Shown: positions 1-5,887 of the stretch, in pieces
Layout of the letters: the number at the start of each line of letters is the position of its first letter
Position numbering within the stretch: the stretch's first letter is position 1
NCBI GenBank assembly: GCA_013214275.1
Contig: JABSPP010000013.1
Coordinates: forward strand, 1 to 16,304
Reading direction: 5' to 3'
Source: Flavobacteriaceae bacterium
Lineage (GTDB): Bacteria; Bacteroidota; Bacteroidia; Flavobacteriales; Flavobacteriaceae
Length of the DNA: 16,304 bases
The notes under the pieces: generated by a model
Database searches by the model: none
What the model saw: the letters and a program-made list of their open reading frames with translations, nothing else
What the model was told of the DNA's origin: nothing
Made by a program: the position numbers and the translations under genes

Positions 1-76
1 GACTTTCATTCAATCTACATACATTAACCCCTCCTAGAGACCCACCTATTAAAAGAGCACTACCATGAGCCTGTGT
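1..76 (-). pseudogene. Out-of-frame continuation of the class IV aminotransferase
   Basis: Reading the minus strand in the neighbouring frame from 76 down to the window edge gives an open stretch TQAHGSALLIGGSLGG followed by VNVCRLNES, with no stop codon. This resembles the ADE-x-FLTGTSLG-x-VPV segment that normally follows ITRxxxIxLA in class IV aminotransferases. The upstream frame instead reads HRLMVVLF and stops at 49-51. I infer that the two frames belonged to one gene separated by a single-base deletion, or by a sequencing error. Confidence 0.65.
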
Positions 77-777
77 AAGTGAACATCTTTATTAATAACT
101 GTAAATCCACTATCAACAGCCAAATCAATTAGAATTTTTCTTGTAATTGAGTCTAGAGCATGACCTGAAACATTAGGGACTAAAATCTTCCCTTCATCTA
201 CAATTAAAAGACCATTTCCATCAGCCTCTACAAGATTACCTCTATCGTCTACCATTAAACTTATATCTATTCCATTCAGTATACGATTCTTTTGTACAAG
301 TCTAAAATCCAAGTAACTACCACCTGTTTTTGCATCCGGAGGAATCATAGAGCTTGATCTGGAAGGCCACATTATAGATGCATTTAAAACTTCCTCTTTC
401 TTTTTTAAATCCAAAGGAAAAGCTCCTACAAACCATCCTAACTTTAAATCTTTTGCCAGACTAGTTCTTCCTTTAAGAACATACGTGGTGGGTCTTAAAT
501 AAATATTATGACGTTTTAATTTCTCAGAGGCTTCTTTTAGAACCTTTCTTAACTCATCATATGTAAAAGGAATTGGTATATCTATAATAGACGAACTTCT
601 CTGTAACCTCCTGTAATGTTCTTTACCTGCAATTACAAGGTGACTATTAGACTTTTGATGCCAAGTACAAATTATGCCCTCAAAGGCACTTACCCCTCGA
701 ATAGCTATTTCATCCCAAACATGAACTTGTGCGTTTTCCCAATTAGTTAATTCTCCATTAACCCAAATAAATCTCAT
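49..777 (-). CDS. Fold-type IV PLP aminotransferase (branched-chain / D-amino-acid aminotransferase-like), frameshifted near its 3' end
   Basis: This is a class IV aminotransferase, the family of IlvE, D-alanine transaminase and 4-amino-4-deoxychorismate lyase. It uses pyridoxal phosphate to move an amino group between amino and keto acids in the cytoplasm. Visible landmarks are the N-terminal VNGEL and GVSAFEGI blocks (residues 7-35), HYRRLQRSS (54-62) with the cofactor-phosphate arginine, PPDAKTGGSYL (146-156) with the likely Schiff-base lysine K150, E184 in LVEADGNG, and ALDSITR (207-213). The usual EGSGENIF-like block is altered, so I cannot assign a substrate. The 242-residue reading frame ends early. 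The next frame continues with a family-like C-terminal segment to the window edge, so a one-base loss near 76-78 is likely. The gene lies beside a recombinase remnant and a tRNA, so it may belong to an accessory region. Family membership is firm; intactness is doubtful. Confidence 0.85.
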   Translation of the reverse strand: MRFIWVNGELTNWENAQVHVWDEIAIRGVSAFEGIICTWHQKSNSHLVIAGKEHYRRLQRSSSIIDIPIPFTYDELRKVLKEASEKLKRHNIYLRPTTYVLKGRTSLAKDLKLGWFVGAFPLDLKKKEEVLNASIMWPSRSSSMIPPDAKTGGSYLDFRLVQKNRILNGIDISLMVDDRGNLVEADGNGLLIVDEGKILVPNVSGHALDSITRKILIDLAVDSGFTVINKDVHLHRLMVVLF

Positions 778-1136
778 AAATTTTTATTTTTAATTATTAA
801 TATTAAAAGATCAAGAGTAAATATTTGGACAGCAATTCTAATCGGACAGCAATTCTAATCAAACAACAATCTATTTACTTTCTCTTTAAAGCAATAATGC
901 AATTAATTTTTAGAAAAATCACTCACCATAAATAGTGAAATTTAAATATACCTAAAAATAGGGAGGGGTAAATTATAGCCACTTATTTTTCTTGAGTTTG
1001 ACAGTCAGGAGGATAAAATTTGAATAACTTTCCTGTAAAAATAATCGACAATATGGAAAATTTCAGTAATTTTCTCTTTACTTTCATTTATATCATTATT
1101 AAAAGAAAGAGCTTTATAAATCAATTGCATCAATGA
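778..1136. other. AT-rich non-coding spacer between the aminotransferase and the recombinase remnant
   Basis: I see no convincing reading frame in this stretch on either strand. It holds the leader of the aminotransferase gene, including a weak minus-strand -7-like TACTCTTG close to the start codon, and a perfect 17-bp tandem duplication at 827-860. A purine-rich patch near 961-969 (gggaggggt) stands out from the AT-rich background. The stretch probably contains decayed mobile-element DNA, but nothing in it can be named. Confidence 0.5.
827..860. repeat. Perfect 17-bp tandem duplication
   Basis: The unit ggacagcaattctaatc occurs at 827-843 and again immediately at 844-860 with no mismatch. 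A degenerate third copy may follow at about 861-875 (aaacaacaatctat). It lies 50-83 bp upstream of the aminotransferase start codon on that gene's promoter side. On the minus strand each copy carries a TTG that could act as a -33-like element, so the duplication may alter or duplicate a promoter or operator. It could equally be replication slippage. Confidence 0.8.
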
Positions 1137-1304
1137 TTAAAGATTAATCACTTTTTCTTGATAAGAATCCAAAATATTTGTTGGTAGAGATTTTAAATAT
1201 ACCTGCGTGGTATTGAGTTTTGAATGCCCTAGCATTTCAGAAATAGCGGTAAGTGGAATCTCGTTTAATAAAGCCTGAGTAGCAAAGCTATAGGGTAAGA
1301 GATA
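1137..1304 (-). pseudogene. Tyrosine recombinase (phage-type integrase) C-terminal remnant
   Basis: The minus strand encodes 55 residues ending in a normal stop. They match the C-terminus of Bacteroidota tyrosine recombinases: YLLPYSFATQALL, then ISEMLGHSKLNTTQVYLKS, then a 16-residue tail. The LGHS histidine and the nucleophilic tyrosine of TTQVY are kept. The H-x-L-R-H-S-F-A-T box reads YLLPYSFAT, so the first histidine, catalytic arginine and second histidine are all substituted. An in-frame stop lies directly upstream and no recognisable N-terminal or catalytic-domain sequence follows it. This is a decayed fragment, not an active enzyme. Its place downstream of a tRNA-Leu gene, on the same strand, is where integrases of tRNA-targeting islands and prophages usually lie. 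The gene was below the usual size for automatic gene calls. Confidence 0.85.
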
Positions 1305-1423
1305 TTAAATGGTTATGATTCACTCAAATCTTTAAGTATAAATTAAGTATCCTTTTTCCATTTCTATATTAAAATCTGAAAAATAGAAAACCTAAAAATG
1401 TTTTAGTTATGTTTTAGGAAAGC

Positions 1424-1453
1424 AAAAAGTCGAGCTAAAAAACTCGACTTTTT
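1424..1453 (-). terminator. Hairpin terminator of the tRNA-Leu gene
   Basis: An 11-bp perfect inverted repeat (aaaaagtcgag, 8-nt loop, ctcgacttttt) begins 3 nt after the 3' end of tRNA-Leu. On the minus strand the GC-containing core stem ends in a short T run, as in a Rho-independent terminator. It is symmetric and could also stop transcription from the other side. Confidence 0.8.
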
Positions 1454-1456
1454 TTG

Positions 1457-1538
1457 TGCGGGTGAAGGGACTCGAACCCCCACGCATCGCTGCACCAGAT
1501 CCTAAGTCTGGCGTGTCTACCAATTCCACCACACCCGC
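1457..1538 (-). tRNA. tRNA-Leu (anticodon UAG)
   Basis: The minus strand folds as a class II tRNA of 82 nt. The acceptor stem GCGGGTG pairs with CACCCGC and the discriminator is A. The D arm contains TGGTAGAC. The anticodon stem CCAGA/TCTGG encloses the loop CTTAGGA with anticodon TAG at 1502-1504. A variable arm follows, and then a T arm with loop TTCGAGT. The long variable arm and TAG anticodon identify leucine (CUA/CUN codons). No CCA is encoded after the discriminator, so the product depends on CCA addition, and a CCA-adding enzyme is encoded at 8070-9482. A hairpin terminator follows directly. The only good promoter I can see lies upstream of the truncated tRNA copy, so this tRNA is probably processed from a longer precursor. 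Confidence 0.95.
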
Positions 1539-1561
1539 AAATATTTTATTTTAAAGAACTA

Positions 1562-1604
1562 AGTCCTAAATCTAGCGTGCCTACCAGTTCCACCACACCC
1601 GCAA
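1562..1604 (-). pseudogene. Truncated tRNA-Leu copy (5' half only)
   Basis: The minus strand carries the acceptor 5' strand, D arm and anticodon region of a second tRNA-Leu(UAG). It differs from the intact neighbour at four positions over about 42 aligned bases. Similarity ends just past the anticodon loop, and no variable arm, T arm or acceptor 3' strand follows before the intact gene starts 23 nt later. It cannot form a tRNA. It could be a broken tandem copy or an attachment-site scar whose crossover lay at the anticodon loop. Confidence 0.85.
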
Positions 1605-1614
1605 AATAGGACTG

Positions 1615-1644
1615 CAAATATACACATTCAGTCGAAAATGCAAA
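1615..1644 (-). promoter_or_regulatory. Bacteroidota-type promoter of the tRNA-Leu unit
   Basis: On the minus strand TTTG (1641-1644) is followed after 18 nt by TATATTTG (1615-1622), an exact TAnnTTTG -7 box. The truncated tRNA copy begins about 10 nt downstream. I see no equally good element between the two tRNA copies, so this promoter probably drives transcription through both. Confidence 0.7.
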
Positions 1645-1665
1645 GCGCTTTCTTGGGAATTTTAC

Positions 1666-1673
1666 TATTTTTG
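1666..1673 (+). promoter_or_regulatory. Putative -7 element of the M20 peptidase gene
   Basis: TATTTTTG matches the TAnnTTTG pattern and lies 20 bp before the start codon at 1693, which implies a very short leader. I see no clear -33 TTTG at the right distance. It lies back to back with the minus-strand tRNA promoter, so the two transcripts diverge from the same 60 bp. Confidence 0.4.
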
Positions 1674-1692
1674 GTGATCGATAAAACAAGCC

Positions 1693-3084
1693 ATGACAGA
1701 TATAAAAAACTACATAGAAAATCATAAAGATCGCTTTATTAATGAGCTCATCGAATTGCTTAAACTTCCTTCGATAAGTGCGGATCCTACATTCCGAAAA
1801 GACGTTCTTAGGACCGCAGATGCTGTTCAAGAAAGTCTAATTCATGCGGGATGTGATCATGTAGAAATATGCGAAACACCGGGGTATCCCATCGTTTACG
1901 GAGAAAAAATTATCAATCCTAGCCTACCTACTGTCTTGGTTTACGGTCATTATGATGTTCAACCGGCCGACCCACTTGATTTGTGGGACTCACCAGCCTT
2001 TGACCCTGTAATTAAAAAAACTGATTTACATCCTGATGAGGGAGCTATTTTTGCTCGAGGTGCCTGTGATGATAAAGGACAAATGTACATGCATATCAAA
2101 GCACTAGAATACATGACTTCTACAGGAAACCTCCCTTGTAATGTAAAATTGATGATCGAAGGCGAGGAAGAAGTTGGTTCAGAAAGTTTAGGGTGGTTTG
2201 TTCAACGGAATCAGGAAAAATTAGCCAACGACGTGATTTTGATTTCTGATACAGGAATGATTAGCAATACCCAGCCATCGATCACAACAGGGCTTCGGGG
2301 GCTGAGTTATGTAGAGGTCGAAATTACAGGACCCAATCGTGATCTGCATTCTGGCCTGTATGGCGGTGCCGTGGCAAACCCTATTAATATTCTCACTAAA
2401 ATGATAGCTTCTTTACATGACAAAAACAATCGTATAGCCATTCCTGGTTTTTATGACAAGGTTGAAGAGCTGTCCGCCGAAGAAAGAGCTGAAATGGCAA
2501 AAGCACCTTTTTCACTAGCGGCATACAAGTCGGCATTAGATATTAATGACATCTACGGTGAAAAAGGATATACGACAAATGAACGAAATTCTATTCGACC
2601 AACATTAGACGTTAATGGCATTTGGGGAGGTTATACTGGTGAGGGAGCGAAAACAGTCATCCCCTCTAAGGCGCATGCAAAGATATCCATGCGTTTAGTT
2701 CCCAATCAAGATTGGCATGAAATCACAGCACTTTTCACCCAATATTTTAAAAGTATTGCTCCCGATTCGGTAGAGGTCAAGGTAAGTCCACATCACGGTG
2801 GACAAGGATATGTTACACCAATAGATAGCATTGGCTACAAAGCAGCTGCCAAAGCTTATAAAGATACTTTTGGCGTTATTCCGATCCCACAAAGGAGTGG
2901 TGGAAGTATTACTATAGTCTCTTTGTTTGAAGATGAGTTAAACAGCAAAACAATTTTAATGGGCTTTGGATTGGATAGCGATGCCATTCACTCCCCCAAT
3001 GAACACTTTGGTATTTTTAATTATCTAAAAGGTATTGAAACAATTCCTCTCTTCTACAAATACTTCACAGAACTATCAGAATAA
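1693..3084 (+). CDS. M20/M28-superfamily metallo-dipeptidase (CNDP-like dipeptidase)
   Basis: This 463-residue protein is a di-zinc M20 peptidase that probably cleaves dipeptides in the cytoplasm; no signal peptide is seen. The metal-site residues of the family are all present: H86 and the adjacent D88 in YGHYDVQP, bridging D126 in RGACDDKG, general base E159 and ligand E160 in EGEEEVGS, D186 in ISDTGM, and H433 in IHSPNE. H219 in DLHSG lies in the dimerisation (lid) domain, where M20 dipeptidases place a histidine reaching into the partner's active site. Length is typical for carnosinase-like members. The start is the ATG 20 bp after a -7-like box. It reads divergently from the tRNA-Leu unit. 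Exact substrate preference (dipeptide, acyl amino acid, succinyl-diaminopimelate) cannot be settled here, but the long lid domain and GACDDKG pattern favour a dipeptidase. A DapE role is less likely despite dapD nearby. Confidence 0.93.
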   Translation: MTDIKNYIENHKDRFINELIELLKLPSISADPTFRKDVLRTADAVQESLIHAGCDHVEICETPGYPIVYGEKIINPSLPTVLVYGHYDVQPADPLDLWDSPAFDPVIKKTDLHPDEGAIFARGACDDKGQMYMHIKALEYMTSTGNLPCNVKLMIEGEEEVGSESLGWFVQRNQEKLANDVILISDTGMISNTQPSITTGLRGLSYVEVEITGPNRDLHSGLYGGAVANPINILTKMIASLHDKNNRIAIPGFYDKVEELSAEERAEMAKAPFSLAAYKSALDINDIYGEKGYTTNERNSIRPTLDVNGIWGGYTGEGAKTVIPSKAHAKISMRLVPNQDWHEITALFTQYFKSIAPDSVEVKVSPHHGGQGYVTPIDSIGYKAAAKAYKDTFGVIPIPQRSGGSITIVSLFEDELNSKTILMGFGLDSDAIHSPNEHFGIFNYLKGIETIPLFYKYFTELSE

Positions 3085-3160
3085 TTATGATCAATGATCA
3101 TTTAGGCAAGTTGTTTCATTCCAACTAAGCGATTCATTCTCTACAAATAGAAATTATTTT

Positions 3161-3168
3161 TATCTTTA
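3161..3168 (+). promoter_or_regulatory. Putative -7 element of the DUF962 gene
   Basis: TATCTTTA matches seven of the eight positions of TAnnTTTG and lies 20 bp before the start codon at 3189. No clear -33 box is seen. Weak call. Confidence 0.3.
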
Positions 3169-3188
3169 AAGTATCAAAGTCATTTTAT

Positions 3189-3644
3189 ATGAAAACTGCA
3201 AAAGATTGGTTTGATGACTATGCGATAAGCCATCAGCATCCAACCAACCAACTCGTTCATTACATCTGTGTTCCTCTTATTTTTTTCAGTGTGATTGGAT
3301 TGCTCATGAGCATCCCTTCTGAACCTCTGGAAAACATATTCGGATTGTACAATCCATTGATTGAAAATTGGGCAATGGTAGTCACATTTTTCATTTCTAT
3401 CTTTTACTTGCGTATGGGCTTTTGGTACTTCCTACAAATGCTTTTTTTTATTTTGCTAGCCATTGGAGGAAATTTTTGGCTGGGAAACAATGTAAATCTA
3501 CTTTTGGCATCTGCCATCATATTTATAGCTGCCTGGGTCGGTCAGTTTTGGGGACATCAAATAGAGGGACAAAAACCATCCTTTCTTAAAGATTTGCAAT
3601 TTTTATTGATCGGCCCTTTGTGGGTAGTCAAAAAACTTAGTTGA
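3189..3644 (+). CDS. DUF962 / Mpo1-like integral membrane protein
   Basis: This 151-residue membrane protein has the hallmarks of the DUF962 family, whose yeast member Mpo1 is an iron-dependent dioxygenase acting on 2-hydroxy fatty acids. The N-terminal block YAISHQHPTNQLVHYICVPL (residues 11-30) contains the conserved His, Asn and His positions (H15 or H17, N20, H24). The C-terminal block WGHQIEGQKPSFL (121-133) contains the conserved His and Glu (H123, E126), followed by IGPLWVV. About four hydrophobic segments lie between residues 26-42, 61-75, 80-98 and 103-120. Length is typical for bacterial members. The stop codon overlaps the start of the CsaA-like gene by one base, so the two are probably co-translated. 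Enzymatic function in bacteria is inferred from the family, not shown. Confidence 0.88.
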   Translation: MKTAKDWFDDYAISHQHPTNQLVHYICVPLIFFSVIGLLMSIPSEPLENIFGLYNPLIENWAMVVTFFISIFYLRMGFWYFLQMLFFILLAIGGNFWLGNNVNLLLASAIIFIAAWVGQFWGHQIEGQKPSFLKDLQFLLIGPLWVVKKLS

Positions 3645-3982
3645 TGATAGAAGAAATCTCTTTTGAAGACTTTCAAAAAGTTGATATCCGCATCGGAACA
3701 ATCATCGAGGTAAATGACTTTCCTAAAGCAAGAAAACCTGCTTATCAACTCAAAATTGACTTTGGAGATTTAGGAGTCAAAAAATCAAGTGCTCAAATCA
3801 CTGATCTTTACACAAAGGAAGATTTACTAAATCGTCAAATCATGGCAATTGTTAATTTCTCACCTAGGCAAATTGCAAATTTTATGAGTGAATGCTTGGT
3901 TTTAGGTGTGTATCATAGTGAACGTGATGTTGTGCTGCTACAGGTGTCTAAAACAGCGGTAAATGGAGAACAGATTTGTTAG
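3644..3982 (+). CDS. csaA: CsaA-type tRNA-binding domain protein
   Basis: The 112-residue product is a stand-alone tRNA-binding (EMAP II/Trbp111-like OB-fold) protein of the CsaA family, a dimeric cytoplasmic protein that binds tRNA and has been described as chaperone-like in Bacillus. Diagnostic segments are KVDIRIGTIIEV (12-23), FPKARKPAYQLKIDFG (26-41), KKSSAQIT (46-53), RQIMAIVNFSPRQI (64-77) and FMSECLVLGV (80-89), in the family order and with family length. I start it at the ATG at 3644, which overlaps the TGA of the DUF962 gene as TGATG. A TTG three bases earlier is open but less likely. Translational coupling to the membrane protein is implied. No terminator is obvious after the stop codon. 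Confidence 0.92.
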   Translation: MIEEISFEDFQKVDIRIGTIIEVNDFPKARKPAYQLKIDFGDLGVKKSSAQITDLYTKEDLLNRQIMAIVNFSPRQIANFMSECLVLGVYHSERDVVLLQVSKTAVNGEQIC

Positions 3983-4290
3983 GAGCTACCAACTCAGAAT
4001 TTCATTAACAACTTAGTTCCTAATTAATTTTAGGGTTTAAAGCACGCTATTCTAGTTTTTTATTATTCCTAGGACGAAATGAATAAAATATGGCTAGGAT
4101 GCCTTCTCAGTGATTATTGATTCATTAAAAATTCTGTGTCAAAATTAAGCGTACGAGTTCATCTTTTAAGGATTTTAAACACGTATTTTTATCAGTTTAA
4201 AAATGTATCTTCGCAACCAAAATAGTAGTAAAAGGAATATCTTTCTATCTATTTTAAGATCGATGCATCAAACTTAATATCGAATAAAAT
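3983..4290. other. Intergenic region upstream of dapD
   Basis: This 308-bp gap holds no reading frame I can support. It contains the probable dapD promoter near 4206-4213 and a leader of about 70 nt. I looked for a terminator after csaA and for a riboswitch-like fold (for example a lysine riboswitch) and saw neither. Confidence 0.5.
4206..4213 (+). promoter_or_regulatory. Putative -7 element of the dapD operon
   Basis: TATCTTCG matches seven of eight positions of the TAnnTTTG box and is followed by GCAACC. A T-rich stretch (4184-4191) lies near the -33 position without an exact TTTG. The implied leader to the dapD start is about 70 nt. It would serve the whole plus-strand run to 9482. Confidence 0.5.
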
Positions 4291-5106
4291 ATGAACTCTC
4301 TACAAGAGATTATAGAGCGCGCTTGGGACGATAGATCCCTATTAAAAGAGGAAGAAACCATTAAAGCAGTAAAAGTCGTCATAGACTTTTTAGACCAGGG
4401 ATTGCTAAGAGTTGCAGAACCCATCGACAACCAGTGGAAGATTAATGAATGGGTCAAAAAAGCAGTTGTATTATATTTTCCAATCCAGAAAATGGAAACC
4501 TTAGAAGCTGGAATTTTTGAGTACCACGATAAGATTCCTCTGAAAAGAAATTATCAAGAAAAGGGAATTCGGATTGTTCCCAACGCTGTAGCTAGGCATG
4601 GAGCCTATATATCATCCGGAACCATTTTAATGCCAAGCTACGTCAACATAGGTGCCTATGTTGATGAAGGAACCATGGTAGATACTTGGGCAACTGTTGG
4701 TAGCTGTGCTCAGATTGGAAAAGGCGTTCACCTTTCAGGAGGTGTGGGAATAGGTGGTGTTTTGGAACCACTTCAAGCTTCTCCCGTGATTATTGAAGAT
4801 GGTGCTTTTATCGGATCACGGTGTATTGTTGTTGAAGGAGTTCGCGTAGGCAAAGAGGCTGTGCTGGGTGCCAATGTCGTTTTAACCATGAGCACTAAAA
4901 TTATTGATGTTACTGGAAATAAACCGCTTGAGATGAAAGGCTATGTTCCAGAACGTTCTGTAGTGATTCCAGGAAGCTTTACAAAAACATTTCCAGCAGG
5001 TGATTACAATGTTCCATGCGCTTTAATTATTGGGAAAAGAAAAGAAAGTACCAATAAAAAGACATCTTTAAACAATGCATTACGAGAATATGACGTTGCA
5101 GTTTAA
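4291..5106 (+). CDS. dapD: 2,3,4,5-tetrahydropyridine-2,6-dicarboxylate N-succinyltransferase
   Basis: DapD transfers a succinyl group from succinyl-CoA to tetrahydrodipicolinate in the succinylase route to meso-diaminopimelate and lysine, so it feeds peptidoglycan synthesis. The 271-residue length is typical. The N-terminal helical domain (1-100, including KINEWVKKAVVLYF at 50-63) is followed by RIVPNAVARHGAYI (94-107) and a left-handed beta helix of hexapeptide repeats (about 105-200). This contains GAYVDEGTMVDTWATVGSCAQIG (121-143), HLSGGVGIGGVLEPLQ (147-162), IEDGAFIGSRCIVVEGV (168-184) and GANVVLT (193-199). PAGDYNVPCALIIGKR lies near the C-terminus. It is the first gene of a run of glycosyltransferases and tRNA-maturation genes and lies 13 nt before the next start. 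No frameshift or missing motif is seen. Confidence 0.97.
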   Translation: MNSLQEIIERAWDDRSLLKEEETIKAVKVVIDFLDQGLLRVAEPIDNQWKINEWVKKAVVLYFPIQKMETLEAGIFEYHDKIPLKRNYQEKGIRIVPNAVARHGAYISSGTILMPSYVNIGAYVDEGTMVDTWATVGSCAQIGKGVHLSGGVGIGGVLEPLQASPVIIEDGAFIGSRCIVVEGVRVGKEAVLGANVVLTMSTKIIDVTGNKPLEMKGYVPERSVVIPGSFTKTFPAGDYNVPCALIIGKRKESTNKKTSLNNALREYDVAV

Positions 5107-5119
5107 ACACTAGGTACGT

Positions 5120-5887
5120 ATGATGAAGATTACTGCAATCATTCCTACATTAAACGAAGAAGAACGCATACAGAACTCTTTAAAATCAGCAGCATTTGCA
5201 GATGAGATCATCGTGATTGATTCTTACAGTACAGACCGTACCGTGGAACTAGTGAAAAAATCAGATGCCATTTTATTACAACGGAAATTTGATGACTTTT
5301 CCTCTCAGAAAAATTATGCCATAGACCACGCATCTTACGACTGGATCATATGGATTGATGCAGACGAAGTCTTAACCACAGAGTTACAAGAAGAAATTAA
5401 GAGAGCTATTGTCAATACCAAGGATTTTGTAGGATTTTATATTTATAGAGTGTTCTTTTTTAAAGGAAAAAAAATGCGGTTTACAGGAACCCAGAACGAT
5501 AAGCTCATTCGAGTTTTTAATCGTAAGTTCTGTAGATACGAGGGAAAAGTTCACGAAAAAATTCGGGCAGCTGGGAAGCTAGGATTTTTGAAAAATAAGA
5601 TTTTACATTACTCTTACATTAGTTTTGATCGGTACATTGTGAAGCTCAATCAACATTCAGCACTTAAAGCTGAAGAATTATTTGAAAAAGGAATCCTAAT
5701 AACCCCATTTCATATCATCGTGAAACCAATAGCTCGATTTGTTAAACATTACATTATTAAACTAGGGTTTTTAGATGGTTTCTATGGCTTTATCATTTCA
5801 TTTGCACTTTCATATGGAGTTTTAGTCCGCTATATCAAGCTTTGGAATTTAAAACAGTGGCATCGTAAAAATGATAAATCAGACTAG
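5120..5887 (+). CDS. GT2 glycosyltransferase, WaaE/KdtX-like
   Basis: This 255-residue family 2 glycosyltransferase probably adds a sugar to a lipopolysaccharide core or related envelope glycan at the inner face of the inner membrane. The GT-A fold is shown by TAIIPTLNEEERI (5-17), the ADEIIVIDSYSTDRT segment (27-41), QKNYAID (63-69), and WIIWIDADEVL (75-85) with the metal-binding D-A-D. VHEKI (144-148) and HYSY (163-166) follow, as in WaaE-like enzymes. Residues about 195-240 are hydrophobic and may associate with the membrane. Two ATGs are adjacent (5120 and 5123); I use the first. The 3' end overlaps the next glycosyltransferase by 17 nt. Family is firm; donor sugar and acceptor are unknown. 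Confidence 0.88.
   Translation: MMKITAIIPTLNEEERIQNSLKSAAFADEIIVIDSYSTDRTVELVKKSDAILLQRKFDDFSSQKNYAIDHASYDWIIWIDADEVLTTELQEEIKRAIVNTKDFVGFYIYRVFFFKGKKMRFTGTQNDKLIRVFNRKFCRYEGKVHEKIRAAGKLGFLKNKILHYSYISFDRYIVKLNQHSALKAEELFEKGILITPFHIIVKPIARFVKHYIIKLGFLDGFYGFIISFALSYGVLVRYIKLWNLKQWHRKNDKSD

Noticed and set aside
1391..1418. 7-bp inverted repeat cctaaaa/ttttagg next to the tRNA terminator
   Set aside because: It is AT-rich with a 14-nt loop and could arise by chance. The shared acctaaaaat at 950-959 and 1390-1399 was considered as possible attachment cores but is too short and simple to support.
1546..1830. Minus-strand reading frame of 94 codons across the tRNA copies and the M20 gene start
   Set aside because: Its C-terminal part is a translation of the truncated tRNA-Leu (GVVELVGTLDLG is a known false product of tRNA-Leu genes), and the rest is antisense to the M20 peptidase gene.
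3087..3101. 6-bp inverted repeat atgatc/gatcat after the M20 gene as a terminator
   Set aside because: The stem is short and AT-rich, with a 3-nt loop and no following T run.
3983..4290. Possible lysine riboswitch or terminator upstream of dapD
   Set aside because: I could not find conserved riboswitch core sequences or a stable hairpin with a T run in this gap.
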